DNA of 34,860 nucleotides from Neorhizobium sp. UBA7851 (GTDB lineage: Bacteria > Pseudomonadota > Alphaproteobacteria > Rhizobiales > Rhizobiaceae), in contig DLSX01000019.1 of assembly GCA_002500765.1 (NCBI GenBank), positions 1 to 34,860 of the forward strand. Reading direction: 5' to 3'. The notes under the pieces are model-generated. The model was not told the origin of the DNA. It worked only from the letters and a program-made list of their open reading frames with translations, and searched no databases. Of the stretch, positions 16,001 to 24,404 are shown piece by piece; position 1 is the first letter of the stretch; each line of letters opens with the position of its first letter. The position numbers were made by a program, and so were the translations under genes.

Positions 16001-19000
16001 GGAAGACAAGCTGTTCGTGCCGGAAAACGTCTCGGTCGAGCTGCGCAAGATCGCTCGCCGCACCTGGCGTTATTTCGAAATGTTCGTGACGCCGGAACAC
16101 AGCTACCTGCCACCGGACAACTATCAGGAAAAGCCCAATCCTTCGGTCGCCAAGCGGACCTCGCCGACCAATATCGGCGTCTATCTTCTGTCGACCATTT
16201 CGGCGCGTCACTTCGGCTGGATCAGCTTCCTCGAAACCGTCGAGCGGCTGGAGCAGACGCTTGCGACGGTCGAGAAGGCCGACAAGTTCCGCGGCCACAT
16301 GTATAACTGGTATCACATCGACACGATGAAGCCGCTGATGCCGCGTTACGTGTCGTCGGTCGACAGCGGCAACTTCGCCGGCCACCTGATCGCCATTTCG
16401 TCCGCCTGCCGCATCTGGGCGGAAGCGCCGTCCGCGCATCTGCAGGGCAATCTCGATGGTCTCGGCGATGTTGCCGGCATTCTCGGCGAAACGCTGAAGG
16501 CACTTCCCGACGATCGCAAGACGGTTCGCCCGCTGCGCCGTCGCCTCGAAGAGCGTATCAACGGCTTTGCCAATGCGCTTGCCTCGGTCAAGCGCGAGCA
16601 CGAATTCGCCTCGATCCGCATCATCAACCTTTCGGTTCTCGCCCGCGAGATCCAGAAGCTTTCGCACAATCTCGACCACGAGGTTCGCTCCAGCCAGAGC
16701 GAGGAAGTGACGAAATGGGCCGCTTCGCTGGTAACCGCCTGTGAAGCGCATATTGCCGACTCGACATTCGATAACGGCAATGTCGAAGAGCTGCGCGATC
16801 GCCTCGCGGCACTCAGCGTTCGCGCCCGCAAGATCGCCTTTGCGATGGACTTCAAGTTCCTGTTCCGCAAGGACCGTCGTCTTCTGTCGATCGGTTATCG
16901 CGTCGAGAGCAACGAAGTCGACGAAGCCTGCTACGACCTGCTCGCCTCGGAAGCGCGCCTGACCAGCCTGTTCGGCATCGCCAAGGGCGACCTGCCGAAC
17001 GAGCACTGGTACAAGCTCGGTCGCCATGTCGTGCCGATCGGCGCACGCGGTGCGCTGGTTTCCTGGTCGGGTTCGATGTTCGAATATCTGATGCCGCCGC
17101 TCGTCATGCAGGAGCGCCAGGGCGGCATCCTCAACCAGACCAACAATCTGATCGTCAAGGAACAGATGAACCACGGTCGCCGTCTCGGCACGCCATGGGG
17201 TATTTCGGAAGCGGCGTTCAACGCGCTCGACCATCAGATGCACTATCAGTACACCAATTTCGGTGTGCCGACGCTGGGTCTGAAGCGTGGTCTCGGCCAG
17301 AACGCCGTCATCGCGCCTTACGCATCGATCCTCGCCAGTCAGTACGATCCGACGGCAGCGGTCGAAAACCTTGCCGAACTGCGCGAACTCGGTGCGCTCG
17401 GCATTTACGGTTTCCATGATGCGGTGGACTTCACGCCCACCCGCGTGCCGGAAGGCAAGCGCTGCGCCGTCGTCTACAACTATTATGCCCACCATCATGG
17501 CATGTCGATTGCGGCCGTCGCCAACGTCGTCATGAACGGGTTGCTGCGCGAGCTTTTCCACGCCGATCCGGTGATTGAGGCGGCAGAACTGCTGCTGCAG
17601 GAAAAGGCGCCGCGCGACATTCCGGTCATGAGCGCCAAGCACGAGGAAAAACCGGGTACCGGCGGCGGCGAGTTGCTGCGCCCGGAAATCCGCACGATCA
17701 CCAGCCCGGCCACCAAGGACCGCGAACTCGTTCTGCTCTCCAACGGCCACTATTCGCTGATGATGACGGCGACCGGCTCGGGTTATTCCCGCTGGAACGG
17801 CCTGTCCGTTTCGCGCTGGAAGCCCGATCCGACCGAAGATCGCTGGGGCCAGTTCATCTTCCTGCGCGATACGGCGACCAACGACTGGTGGTCGACGACG
17901 ACCGAACCGCGTCGTGCGGAAGGCGAGCAGTCGAAGGCGGTATTCGGCGACGAAAAGGCCGAATTCCACAAGACGGTCGGCGACCTAACCAGCACGGTCG
18001 AGGTCATCGTCGGCACCGAACACGATGCCGAAGGCCGTCGTGTGACGTTGCTCAACATGGGCACCGAGGACCGCTTCATCGAAGTGACCTCCTATATGGA
18101 GCCGGTGATTGCCGGTGATGACGGCGACAATGGCCATCCGGTCTTCTCGCGCATGTTCATCAATACCGAGATCGGCAAGCGCGGTGACGTGATCCGCGCC
18201 TGGCGCAACAAGCGCGATCACAGCGAGCCGGACATGCTGGTGGCCCATCTTGCCGCCGACCACGCCGGAACGGATCGCCCGACCGAATATGAAACCGACC
18301 GCCGAAAATTCCTCGGCCGCGGCCGCACGCTGTCGGAGGCTGCCGCCTTCGATCCGGGCGCGTCGCTGTCGAATACGGACGGCTTCACCCTCGACCCGAT
18401 CCTGTCGCTGCGCCGCAGCGTCCGGGTTCCGGCCGGGAAGAAGGTCAGTGTCGTGTTCTGGACGATCGCGGCACCGAAGCGGGAAGACCTCGACAAGGCG
18501 ATCGAACATTATCGTCACGCTGAGAGCTTCCAGAGCGAGCTGACCCAGGCCTGGACACGGACGCAAATGCAGATGCGCCATCTCGGCGTCACCTCGCAGG
18601 ATGCGGCCGCCTTCCAGCATCTCGCCCGTTATCTCGTCTATCCCGACATGCAGCTTCGCGCCGACCAGCAGACGCTGCAGGCCGGCATGCAGGCACAGTC
18701 CGGCCTCTGGCCGTCATCCGTCTCGGGCGACCTGCCGATCTTCACGCTCCGGATCAATGACGAGGCCGACATGCCGGTCGCCAAGGAAGCGATCCTGGCG
18801 CAGCAATATCTGCGCTCGCGCGGCGTCGTTTCCGATCTGGTCATCTTCAACGAACGGGCTGCAGACGGCGCGCAGGACATGCAGCAGTCGATCGAGCAGA
18901 TGGCGACCCGCATGGGCCAGGAAGGCGGGCGCACGCATGTCTTCACGCTGCGCCGTGATCTTCTGGAAGGTTCCGGCGCCGATGGCCTGATCGCCGCGTC

Positions 19001-21515
19001 GCGCGTCGTCCTGCATGCCCGCAACGGCCAGTTCGGGGATCAGTTGAACCGTACGAGCACGATCTTCGCGCCGTCGACGGAACAGCAGATCGAAGCCGAT
19101 CGCCGTCCGCTTCTGAACGGCGAAATCTTCGCCGCTCCCGAAGTCTTGGCCAAGGAACCGACCGATCTCGAATTCTGGAACGGTATCGGCGGCTTCTCTG
19201 CTGAGGGCAACGAATATGTGGTTCGCCTCAATGGCGGCCAGTCGACACCGCAGCCTTGGATCAACGTCATCTCCAACGATACGTTCGGCTTCCATGTTTC
19301 GGCAGAAGGCGCCGGTTTCTCCTGGGCGGAAAATTCCCGCGACTACCAGCTGACGCCATGGACCAATGATCTGGTCATCAACCGTCCGGGTGAAGGTTTC
19401 TACGTATCCGACACGGCAACCAACAAGGTCTATACTCCGTTCGCAGCACTCTCGCGTCGTCCGGAAGTCCTGTTCGAAGCCCGTCACGGCCTCGGCTATT
19501 CGGTCTTCTCTTCGGAAGAAGACGGGCTGAAGCTGGAACTGACGCAGACCGTCGACCGGACGCGTCATGCCAAGTTCTCACATATCAAGCTGCGCAACTC
19601 CGGCTCGGAAACCAAGAAGCTGAAGCTTTACGGTTACGTCGAATGGCTGCTGGGTGCGAACACGGCAAAGACCGTTCCTTTCATTCTGCCTTCGCGGGAC
19701 GAGGCGACGGGTACGCTTTTCGCCAACAACGCGTTCAGCATCAATTTCAGCCGCTTCGCCTTCCTCGGCATGAGCGAAATGCCGACCGGCTTCACGGCAA
19801 GCCGCCGCGAATTCATCGGTCGTTTCGGTTCGGTACAGATGCCGACTGCGGTGACGGGCGCGTCTTCGCTCAGCGGTTCGCTCGATCTCGACGGCGATCC
19901 GTGTGCGGCGCTTGCCTATGACGTGGAGCTTGCTCCGGGTCAGGAAACCGAAGTTACCTTCTTCCTCGGCGATGCCGCGACGAAGGAGGAGGCGGTTGCG
20001 CTTTCCGCCGAGTTGAAGACCGTCCGTTTCGACGGCGCGCTTGCGGCAAACCGCGGCTTCTGGAACGAGTTTACCGGTCGCCTGAAGATCTCGACGCCGG
20101 ACAAGTCGCTCGACAACATGGTCAACCACTGGCTGCCCTACCAGGCGCTCGGTTGCCGCATCATGGCCCGTACCGCCTTCTACCAGGCATCGGGTGCATT
20201 CGGCTTCCGCGACCAATTGCAGGACACACTTGCCTTCCTCGTACACGAGCCGTCGCTTGCCCGCCGGCAGATCATCAATGCCGCGTCGCGCCAGTTCAAG
20301 GAAGGCGACGTGATGCACTGGTGGCTGCCGCATAACGGCTCGGGCGTGCGCACCACGATCTCCGACGACGTGGTGTGGCTTGCCTATGCGATCAACCAGT
20401 ATGTCTCGGTCACCGGTGACCAGACCATTCTGGAAGAGCAGCTGCCGTTCCTCTCCGGCCCGATCCTCGAAAAGACGAAGCACGATGCCTTCATCCAGCC
20501 CGAGGTGACGAGCGAGATCGCCGATCTTTATGAACATGCGGCGCGTGCGCTGGATCTGGCGATCGACCGTACCGGCGACATGGGCCTGCCGCTGATGCTC
20601 GGCGGTGACTGGAACGACGGCATGAACCGTGTCGGCGTTGCCGGCCGCGGCATGAGCGTCTGGCTCGGCTGGTTCCTGGCGGCAGCTCTTCGCGACTTCA
20701 TTCCTTACGCCGAAGCGCGCAAGGACAAGAAGCGCGTCGATCGCTGGAAGAAGCATATCGACACGCTTAAGGATGCGCTCGAAACCGACGGCTGGGACGG
20801 CAGCTATTATCGTCGCGGTTATTTCGACGACGGCACGCCGCTCGGCTCCGCCAAGAGCGACGAATGCCGCATCGACTCGCTTGGCCAGTCGTGGAGCGTG
20901 CTTTCCGGCGAAGGCCGGATGGACCGTCGCGACCAGGCGATGGATGCGGTGATGAAACAGCTGGTAGACGAGGACGCAGGCATCATCCGCCTGTTCACTC
21001 CGCCGTTTGAAAAGACCCGCCAGGATCCCGGCTATATCAAGGCCTACCCGCCGGGTGTTCGTGAAAACGGCGGCCAGTACACGCATGCAGCCATCTGGGT
21101 CGTGCTGGCGCTGGCGCAGATGAAGCGCGGTGACGATGCGTGGAAGTGCTTCCAGATATTGAACCCGATCAACCATGCGCTGACCCGCGAGGCGGCCGAT
21201 ACCTACCGGGTCGAGCCTTATGTCGTGGCCGCCGACGTCTATGGCGCTGGTGACTACCAGAGCCGCGGTGGCTGGACCTGGTATACGGGTTCTGCCGGCT
21301 GGCTCTATCGCGCCGCGATCGAGGGCATTCTCGGCATTAAGCGCAATGGCGATCGCCTGACCGTCGATCCGTCGCTGCCGACCGGCTGGAATGGTTTCGA
21401 GGCGGAACTGACGATCGACGGCAAGGCTCATGCGATCAAGGTCGCGGGCGACACCGTCACCGTCGATGGCAAGAAGGCCGGCAAGGATGGTGGGTTCCTG
21501 CTGTCGTCCAAGTAA
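13053..21515 (+). CDS. ndvB: Cyclic beta-1,2-glucan synthase (NdvB/ChvB)
   Basis: A 2820-residue inner-membrane enzyme that primes, elongates and cyclises beta-1,2-glucan from UDP-glucose; length matches ChvB/NdvB. Domains in order: N-terminal soluble region (1-400); two membrane helices (about 405-449); glycosyltransferase family 84 domain (about 480-810) with D624-x-D626 (TLDADTRL) and RQHRW at 770-774; helices at about 812-855 and 940-980; a glycoamylase-like central domain (about 1290-1540, including WSGSMFEYLMPPL); beta-sandwich regions; and a C-terminal GH94 phosphorylase-like domain with GGDWNDGMN at 2517-2525, which controls chain length. The frame is uninterrupted. The ATG at 13053 has AGAAG 7 bases upstream; a GTG at 13047 is in frame but too close to that site. 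The gene ends at a strong terminator and is transcribed alone. Its product is exported by NdvA, encoded upstream. Confidence 0.97.
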   Translation: MSLDTPKPGSSRETDVKQIDHNDSIRATYLTIEDLRDCGVRLGRGEAQELPGLMSFEFFQQHSDNEKEILRVYRAAALDVDAGASITPAAEWLLDNYYIVEEAIQEVRRDFPKKFFKQLPTRVIKGQKMPRVLALAWLYVAHTHSGVNRETLAAMVEGFQENEPLEIGELWALPSFIRFVLIENLRRIATRVDRSRNMRKRANDVADEIIRLNDETESAKVLAGVADLARDNTFAAQFLYRMRNASQSTTFATQWIEKHLAEAGTDAETVTQSEQSRLSSGNVTMGNIIKSLRLIIDTEWSVWFEDVSQIDKLFREHTDYEALDFGSRNAYRNRIEKLARLSKRSEAEVTQAAIKLSQDAAAKDPDVRETNVGAFIVGRHRKELEAAVGYNPPILQRAVRAYRKLNWLAIAAPVILLTVLALVITGHFLVQAAIPFIVVFFLLLMFALPASEGATGLFNTVVTYFVKPARLVGYEFKEGIPEEAKTLVVVPCLITDRDTVDELVRNLEVHYLANPHGEIYFSLLSDWRDSKTEQTEADLEILDYAKREIAALNGRYKDEVESDRFFLLHRRRLFNPNEGVWMGWERKRGKLHELNLLLRGDRDTTYLQGANTVPANVQYVMTLDADTRLIRDAATKLVGKMHHPINRPVLDPETNQVIKGYGLMQPRVTPSLTTGTEASVFQRVFSVGRGLDPYVFAVSDVYQDLTAEGSFTGKGLYHVDAFEASLKGRIEENAVLSHDLLEGSFARCALVTDVELVEDFPTRYEVEVSRQHRWARGDWQLIPYIIDAKRGVTALGRWKMLDNLRRSLTPIAWFFASVLGWYFMDPLGALIWQILLIFSLFVAPTISLLTNLLPRSSDNVAKAHFYSVWSDVRSTNAQVALRIVFIADSACIMTDAIGRSLYRLFVSRKLMLEWKTAASIQSGAQGSPTDYYKSMWHAPAIAVLSILLAAIPGDNAFLVGIPFAILWIFSPLVAWYVSQSAETEDKLFVPENVSVELRKIARRTWRYFEMFVTPEHSYLPPDNYQEKPNPSVAKRTSPTNIGVYLLSTISARHFGWISFLETVERLEQTLATVEKADKFRGHMYNWYHIDTMKPLMPRYVSSVDSGNFAGHLIAISSACRIWAEAPSAHLQGNLDGLGDVAGILGETLKALPDDRKTVRPLRRRLEERINGFANALASVKREHEFASIRIINLSVLAREIQKLSHNLDHEVRSSQSEEVTKWAASLVTACEAHIADSTFDNGNVEELRDRLAALSVRARKIAFAMDFKFLFRKDRRLLSIGYRVESNEVDEACYDLLASEARLTSLFGIAKGDLPNEHWYKLGRHVVPIGARGALVSWSGSMFEYLMPPLVMQERQGGILNQTNNLIVKEQMNHGRRLGTPWGISEAAFNALDHQMHYQYTNFGVPTLGLKRGLGQNAVIAPYASILASQYDPTAAVENLAELRELGALGIYGFHDAVDFTPTRVPEGKRCAVVYNYYAHHHGMSIAAVANVVMNGLLRELFHADPVIEAAELLLQEKAPRDIPVMSAKHEEKPGTGGGELLRPEIRTITSPATKDRELVLLSNGHYSLMMTATGSGYSRWNGLSVSRWKPDPTEDRWGQFIFLRDTATNDWWSTTTEPRRAEGEQSKAVFGDEKAEFHKTVGDLTSTVEVIVGTEHDAEGRRVTLLNMGTEDRFIEVTSYMEPVIAGDDGDNGHPVFSRMFINTEIGKRGDVIRAWRNKRDHSEPDMLVAHLAADHAGTDRPTEYETDRRKFLGRGRTLSEAAAFDPGASLSNTDGFTLDPILSLRRSVRVPAGKKVSVVFWTIAAPKREDLDKAIEHYRHAESFQSELTQAWTRTQMQMRHLGVTSQDAAAFQHLARYLVYPDMQLRADQQTLQAGMQAQSGLWPSSVSGDLPIFTLRINDEADMPVAKEAILAQQYLRSRGVVSDLVIFNERAADGAQDMQQSIEQMATRMGQEGGRTHVFTLRRDLLEGSGADGLIAASRVVLHARNGQFGDQLNRTSTIFAPSTEQQIEADRRPLLNGEIFAAPEVLAKEPTDLEFWNGIGGFSAEGNEYVVRLNGGQSTPQPWINVISNDTFGFHVSAEGAGFSWAENSRDYQLTPWTNDLVINRPGEGFYVSDTATNKVYTPFAALSRRPEVLFEARHGLGYSVFSSEEDGLKLELTQTVDRTRHAKFSHIKLRNSGSETKKLKLYGYVEWLLGANTAKTVPFILPSRDEATGTLFANNAFSINFSRFAFLGMSEMPTGFTASRREFIGRFGSVQMPTAVTGASSLSGSLDLDGDPCAALAYDVELAPGQETEVTFFLGDAATKEEAVALSAELKTVRFDGALAANRGFWNEFTGRLKISTPDKSLDNMVNHWLPYQALGCRIMARTAFYQASGAFGFRDQLQDTLAFLVHEPSLARRQIINAASRQFKEGDVMHWWLPHNGSGVRTTISDDVVWLAYAINQYVSVTGDQTILEEQLPFLSGPILEKTKHDAFIQPEVTSEIADLYEHAARALDLAIDRTGDMGLPLMLGGDWNDGMNRVGVAGRGMSVWLGWFLAAALRDFIPYAEARKDKKRVDRWKKHIDTLKDALETDGWDGSYYRRGYFDDGTPLGSAKSDECRIDSLGQSWSVLSGEGRMDRRDQAMDAVMKQLVDEDAGIIRLFTPPFEKTRQDPGYIKAYPPGVRENGGQYTHAAIWVVLALAQMKRGDDAWKCFQILNPINHALTREAADTYRVEPYVVAADVYGAGDYQSRGGWTWYTGSAGWLYRAAIEGILGIKRNGDRLTVDPSLPTGWNGFEAELTIDGKAHAIKVAGDTVTVDGKKAGKDGGFLLSSK

Positions 21516-21543
21516 GACCTGAGCCAGACCATCACCTGATATC

Positions 21544-21586
21544 GCATCGCCCCGTAAACCGGATCGGTTTTCGGGGCGATGCTTTT
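21544..21586 (+). terminator. Rho-independent terminator of ndvB
   Basis: GCATCGCCCCG (21544-21554) pairs perfectly with CGGGGCGATGC (21572-21582). Inside it, AAACCG (21556-21561) pairs with CGGTTT (21565-21570) around a GAT loop, so the whole forms one long hairpin with a single T-T mismatch. TTTT follows at 21583-21586. It begins 28 bases after the ndvB stop. Confidence 0.92.
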
Positions 21587-22127
21587 CTAGATCGGCATGG
21601 TCCAGCCTCCTTCCGAATGAAGGGCAGCACAAGTGACCGCAACGGGAGATCCCGTCACGGCCGGCTCGAAGGGGAGGCGGGCAGTGCGATAATGGGTGGT
21701 GTTGGTGTCAGGCATTCTGCCCGCCCGATCATGACGCGTTCCAAAAGGTTGGCGGATGTGGCGCATTCCGCTTCTGCCTTCCGGTGGAAGCTTTGCCCTG
21801 ACGGCATCACTTCCCGCGTGACGACCATCATCTCGCGCCGGATATTGATCCGTAGGTGTCCGGTTCGCGACCCGGCCCCCTGCTTGATGACGGGATCAGG
21901 TTAAGGGGAAAATTCGAGATGGGGATGAAAGGGGAAGATGTTTTCGGCAAGCGCCTGAATAGAAAAGAAATTTTATACCCCAGCGAGAATTTCCATCCCC
22001 GCTGTGCCAGGATTTCTCCCCGGTCAATCAATCTTGCGCGAGGCTCGGTTTAGAACCGGGCATCCGATGTTTTCTCAACTGATTTGTCATCCCAGGAAAG
22101 ACATCCCGGGATGACGATTCGGGTCTC
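21587..22127. other. Non-coding stretch after ndvB, no gene recognised
   Basis: About 540 bp. The short open frames here lack ribosome sites and resemble no protein I know. The GC level drops and purine-rich tracts appear at about 21900-21980 (GGGGAAAATTCGAGATGGGG, then AGAAAAGAAATTTTATA). Small inverted repeats include CGGTT-TAG-AACCG (22046-22058). The composition differs from the flanking genes, so it may be a decayed gene or hold an untranslated RNA; the sequence alone does not decide. Confidence 0.4.
22086..22115. repeat. Palindrome GTCATCCC...GGGATGAC
   Basis: GTCATCCC (22086-22093) and GGGATGAC (22108-22115) are perfect 8-bp inverted arms around 14 nt. Palindromes with GTCATCC arms are frequent in intergenic repeats of rhizobial genomes, so this may be one such element. 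It also lies 13 bases past the stop of the small minus-strand gene and could act as its 3' hairpin, though no T run follows. Confidence 0.4.
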
Positions 22128-22265
22128 TTAAAAGATTCCGAGCGTAACAGCGCCCACGAAGACAAAAGCCGCCGCGGCGATTGCCAGATGAGTGGCAGAC
22201 TGCCAGCTGCCAAGAACCGAGTGACGATGGGAAAGCGATCGTGTCTGAACATTCGAATGCCGCAT
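22128..22265 (-). CDS. Small single-pass membrane protein, 45 residues, unknown function
   Basis: An ORF of 45 codons plus TAA, too short for usual cut-offs. The ATG at 22263-22265 is preceded by a near-perfect ribosome site, TGGAGGA, ending 5 bases upstream. The protein has a basic, Ser/His/Arg-rich N-terminal half (begins MRHSNVQTRSLSHRH) and a C-terminal hydrophobic helix from about residue 27 to the end (HLAIAAAAFVFVGAVTLGIF), long enough to span a membrane once. The charge pattern predicts the N-terminus inside. I do not recognise the family. It stands alone on the minus strand, with about 190 bp of upstream space before the convergent-facing stop of the dehydratase gene. A longer overlapping minus-strand frame (22028-22252) has no ribosome site and was dismissed. 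The ribosome site and the tidy membrane helix make this likely a real gene, though translation is not proven. Confidence 0.6.
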   Translation of the reverse strand: MRHSNVQTRSLSHRHSVLGSWQSATHLAIAAAAFVFVGAVTLGIF

Positions 22266-22372
22266 GATCTTCCTCCAGCTTTTCTTAAGCCACCATTCTC
22301 CGGGTGATGACTGATGCTACCTTATCCCTATCAACTTGGTAGAGATAAAGTTCCAAGCTAAACGAACGGATT

Positions 22373-22415
22373 GGAAAATCCTTTTCCGTTAATGCCTGTA
22401 TTGCGGCGTTAACGG
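22373..22415. repeat. Two overlapping inverted repeats near the dehydratase 3' end
   Basis: GGAAAA (22373-22378), loop TCC, TTTTCC (22382-22387) is a perfect 6-bp hairpin. CCGTTAA (22386-22392) and TTAACGG (22409-22415) form a second 7-bp stem with a 16-nt loop that shares two bases with the first. They lie 42-84 bases past the stop of the dehydratase gene (minus strand) and upstream of the 45-codon gene. They may be a transcription end or a regulatory site for the small gene; neither has a canonical T run. Confidence 0.3.
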
Positions 22416-22456
22416 TTTATTATGCCTCAGGTTCCGATCGACGCCTTTTTATCGCC

Positions 22457-23431
22457 TCAATCCGGATTGCGCTCGAGCGCCATGCGGAAGATATCGCCAT
22501 CGACATTGCCGCCGGAGCAGACCGCGATGACCGTATCACCGAGCGTCTCGCCGTGGAAAAGCGCCGCCGCAAGCGCGACTGCCCCGCCCGGCTCGACCAC
22601 GATCTTCAGCCGGCTGAAGGCAAGCGCCATGGCTTTCAAAGCTTCTGCTTCGGTAACGACAAGCCCGGCGCCGCAAAGCCTCGACATGATTGGAAAGGTT
22701 ATCTCTCCCGGCTGCGGCGTGATGATCGCATCGCAGAGCGAACCGGATTGCCTGGCGTTCTTTTCGATCTTGCCGGAAGCCAGCGAGCGCGTGACATCGT
22801 CGAACCCTTCCGGCTCGCAAGGATGGACTGTGAAGCCGGGTGCCTTTGCCGCAAGCGCCAGCGACACGCCGGAAATGAAGCCGCCACCGCCGGTCGGGAC
22901 GAGAACGTCCGCCTTTTCGATACCAAGTTCCCCGGCCTGTTCGGCGATTTCCAGACCGACAGTCCCCTGGCCCGCGATCACCAGCGGCTCGTCGAACGGC
23001 TTGACCAGCGTCAGGTCGCGTTCGGCGGAAAGCCTTGCGCCGATCGCATCGCGATCCTCGGTCGCGCGGTCGTAAAGCACGACCTCCGCCCCATAGGCGC
23101 GGGTGTTCTCGATCTTGATGCGCGGCGCATCGGTCGGCATGATGATGACCACCGGGATGCCGTGCAGCTTTGCTGCAAGCGCCACGCCCTGCGCGTGGTT
23201 GCCGGAAGAAAAGGCGATCACGCCTTTTGCACGAACTTCCGGCGGCAGGCCCGAAATAGCCGACCATGCCCCGCGAAACTTGAACGATCCCGTATGCTGA
23301 AGGCATTCGGGTTTGACGAAAATCCGCCGGCCGGCGATCTCGTCGAGGAAGGGCGAGGAAAGCAAAGGCGTGCGGCGGGCATGGCCGTCGAGACGGGCTC
23401 GCGCGGCTTCGATCATGGCAATATCGGTCAT
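22457..23431 (-). CDS. Threonine dehydratase-like PLP enzyme (serine/threonine ammonia-lyase or racemase family)
   Basis: A 324-residue fold-type II PLP enzyme. The PLP-binding Lys is K51 in HTGSFKFRGA; SSGNHAQG and the glycine-rich phosphate-binding loop VPTGGGGFISG follow. This pattern is shared by catabolic threonine ammonia-lyase, serine racemase and hydroxyaspartate ammonia-lyase. The protein ends after the catalytic domain (CSGGNVD near the C-terminus), with no ACT domain, so it is not the isoleucine-regulated biosynthetic IlvA. The exact substrate is open. The ATG at 23431 has CAGGGA about 5 bases upstream; the 10 extra codons upstream are unlike the family. It lies 109 bp after the phosphatase-family gene on the same strand and may be transcribed separately. 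Confidence 0.85.
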   Translation of the reverse strand: MTDIAMIEAARARLDGHARRTPLLSSPFLDEIAGRRIFVKPECLQHTGSFKFRGAWSAISGLPPEVRAKGVIAFSSGNHAQGVALAAKLHGIPVVIIMPTDAPRIKIENTRAYGAEVVLYDRATEDRDAIGARLSAERDLTLVKPFDEPLVIAGQGTVGLEIAEQAGELGIEKADVLVPTGGGGFISGVSLALAAKAPGFTVHPCEPEGFDDVTRSLASGKIEKNARQSGSLCDAIITPQPGEITFPIMSRLCGAGLVVTEAEALKAMALAFSRLKIVVEPGGAVALAAALFHGETLGDTVIAVCSGGNVDGDIFRMALERNPD

Positions 23432-23540
23432 GGAAATCCCTGGGAAGAGAGCGAATGACAAAAGCCTATTATCGCCCCGGACGGAGGTAAAGCGACCGCC
23501 GCCAAGAAGATTGTCACCCTGTCAATTCAGAGCGCCTCAT

Positions 23541-24353
23541 TCAGCGCGAAAGCCTCGCGCCGATCTTCACCACCGCCTTGATCGGCAGATGATCCGATGC
23601 GCGCCGGGAAAGCGGGGTGTCATGCGTTTCGACCCGGTCGATGAGCCCCGGCCGATTGGCCATGATCCTGTCCAGTGCCAGAACCGGCAGCCGTGACGGG
23701 AAGCTCGGCACCGCCGACGGCAGCCCGAAGACAGTAGCAAGCGTATTGAGCGATGAGCGGTCGCCCAGCCGCCACTCGTTGAGATCGCCCATCAGCACGG
23801 TCGGCTGCTCCTCGCGCGCCCGCAGAATATCGAGGATCATCCGCGCCTGCTGCTGGCGGGAGCGGTTGAGCAGGCCGAGATGTGCGGCAATCACCCGGAA
23901 TGTCTTTCCATCCGCGAGATCCAGCTCGGCCATCAGCGCACCACGCGGCTCAAGCCCCGGCAGCTTCACCTGATGCACGTCGCGCACCACTCCTTCGCGG
24001 AAGAACACGACATTGCCATGCCAGCCATGCGCGCGGGCGACACCGGACACCGGCACGGGGCACAGCCCCGTTTCGCGCTCCATCCATGCAAGATCGAGAA
24101 GCCCGCGGCGTTCGCCGAACCGCGTGTCGGCCTCCTGCAACGCAATGATGTCCGCGCCGATTTCCCGGATCACCTGCGCGATCCGGCCAGGATCGAACTT
24201 GCCGTCGACCCCGACGCATTTATGCACATTGTAGGATGCGACAAGCAGACCGGTTTGCGGATCATGCCGGGAATGGATGCCGGTCCCGCGCGTCTTGTGT
24301 GCGCGGATCGACGCGATGATGCTTGCCGGCAGGGTTGTACGTTTTTCATGCAT
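23541..24353 (-). CDS. Endonuclease/exonuclease/phosphatase (EEP) family protein
   Basis: A 270-residue EEP-superfamily hydrolase (fold of DNase I, exonuclease III and inositol phosphatases). Conserved motifs: SYNVHKCVG (about 40-48), the catalytic metal-binding Glu in ALQEAD, the Asn/Asp pair in MGDLNEW, and the C-terminal ASDHLPI with the catalytic His. It could act on nucleic acid, a phosphoester or a phospholipid head group; the sequence does not decide. The upstream gene, 51 bp away on the same strand, is a cardiolipin synthase-like phospholipase D protein. From memory EEP proteins often accompany such genes in rhizobia, which favours a lipid or phosphodiester role. There is no clear signal peptide. 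The ATG at 24353 has only a weak GAAGAA upstream, so a later start is possible. Confidence 0.85.
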   Translation of the reverse strand: MHEKRTTLPASIIASIRAHKTRGTGIHSRHDPQTGLLVASYNVHKCVGVDGKFDPGRIAQVIREIGADIIALQEADTRFGERRGLLDLAWMERETGLCPVPVSGVARAHGWHGNVVFFREGVVRDVHQVKLPGLEPRGALMAELDLADGKTFRVIAAHLGLLNRSRQQQARMILDILRAREEQPTVLMGDLNEWRLGDRSSLNTLATVFGLPSAVPSFPSRLPVLALDRIMANRPGLIDRVETHDTPLSRRASDHLPIKAVVKIGARLSR

Positions 24354-24404
24354 CGTCGTCGTTCTTCAAATCACTTCGACGCAGGCCACGCCGACCAAAA
24401 CCAA

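Noticed and set aside
13569..17969. Very long minus-strand open frame (1466 codons) antisense to ndvB
   Set aside because: It lies wholly inside ndvB, whose translation shows clear family motifs. The antisense product resembles no protein and is the usual effect of strong GC bias at third codon positions.
19578..21632. Minus-strand frame of 684 codons over the ndvB 3' end
   Set aside because: Same kind of shadow; it also crosses the ndvB terminator and has no recognisable domain or ribosome site.
22028..22252. 74-codon minus-strand frame overlapping the 45-codon small gene
   Set aside because: No ribosome site and no coherent protein features, whereas the overlapping frame starting at 22265 has a strong site and a membrane helix.
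22266..22400. General-stress (EcfG-type) promoter upstream of the small gene
   Set aside because: GGAAC occurs on the minus strand, but the spacing to a GTT element (14 bases) does not fit the expected 16-17.
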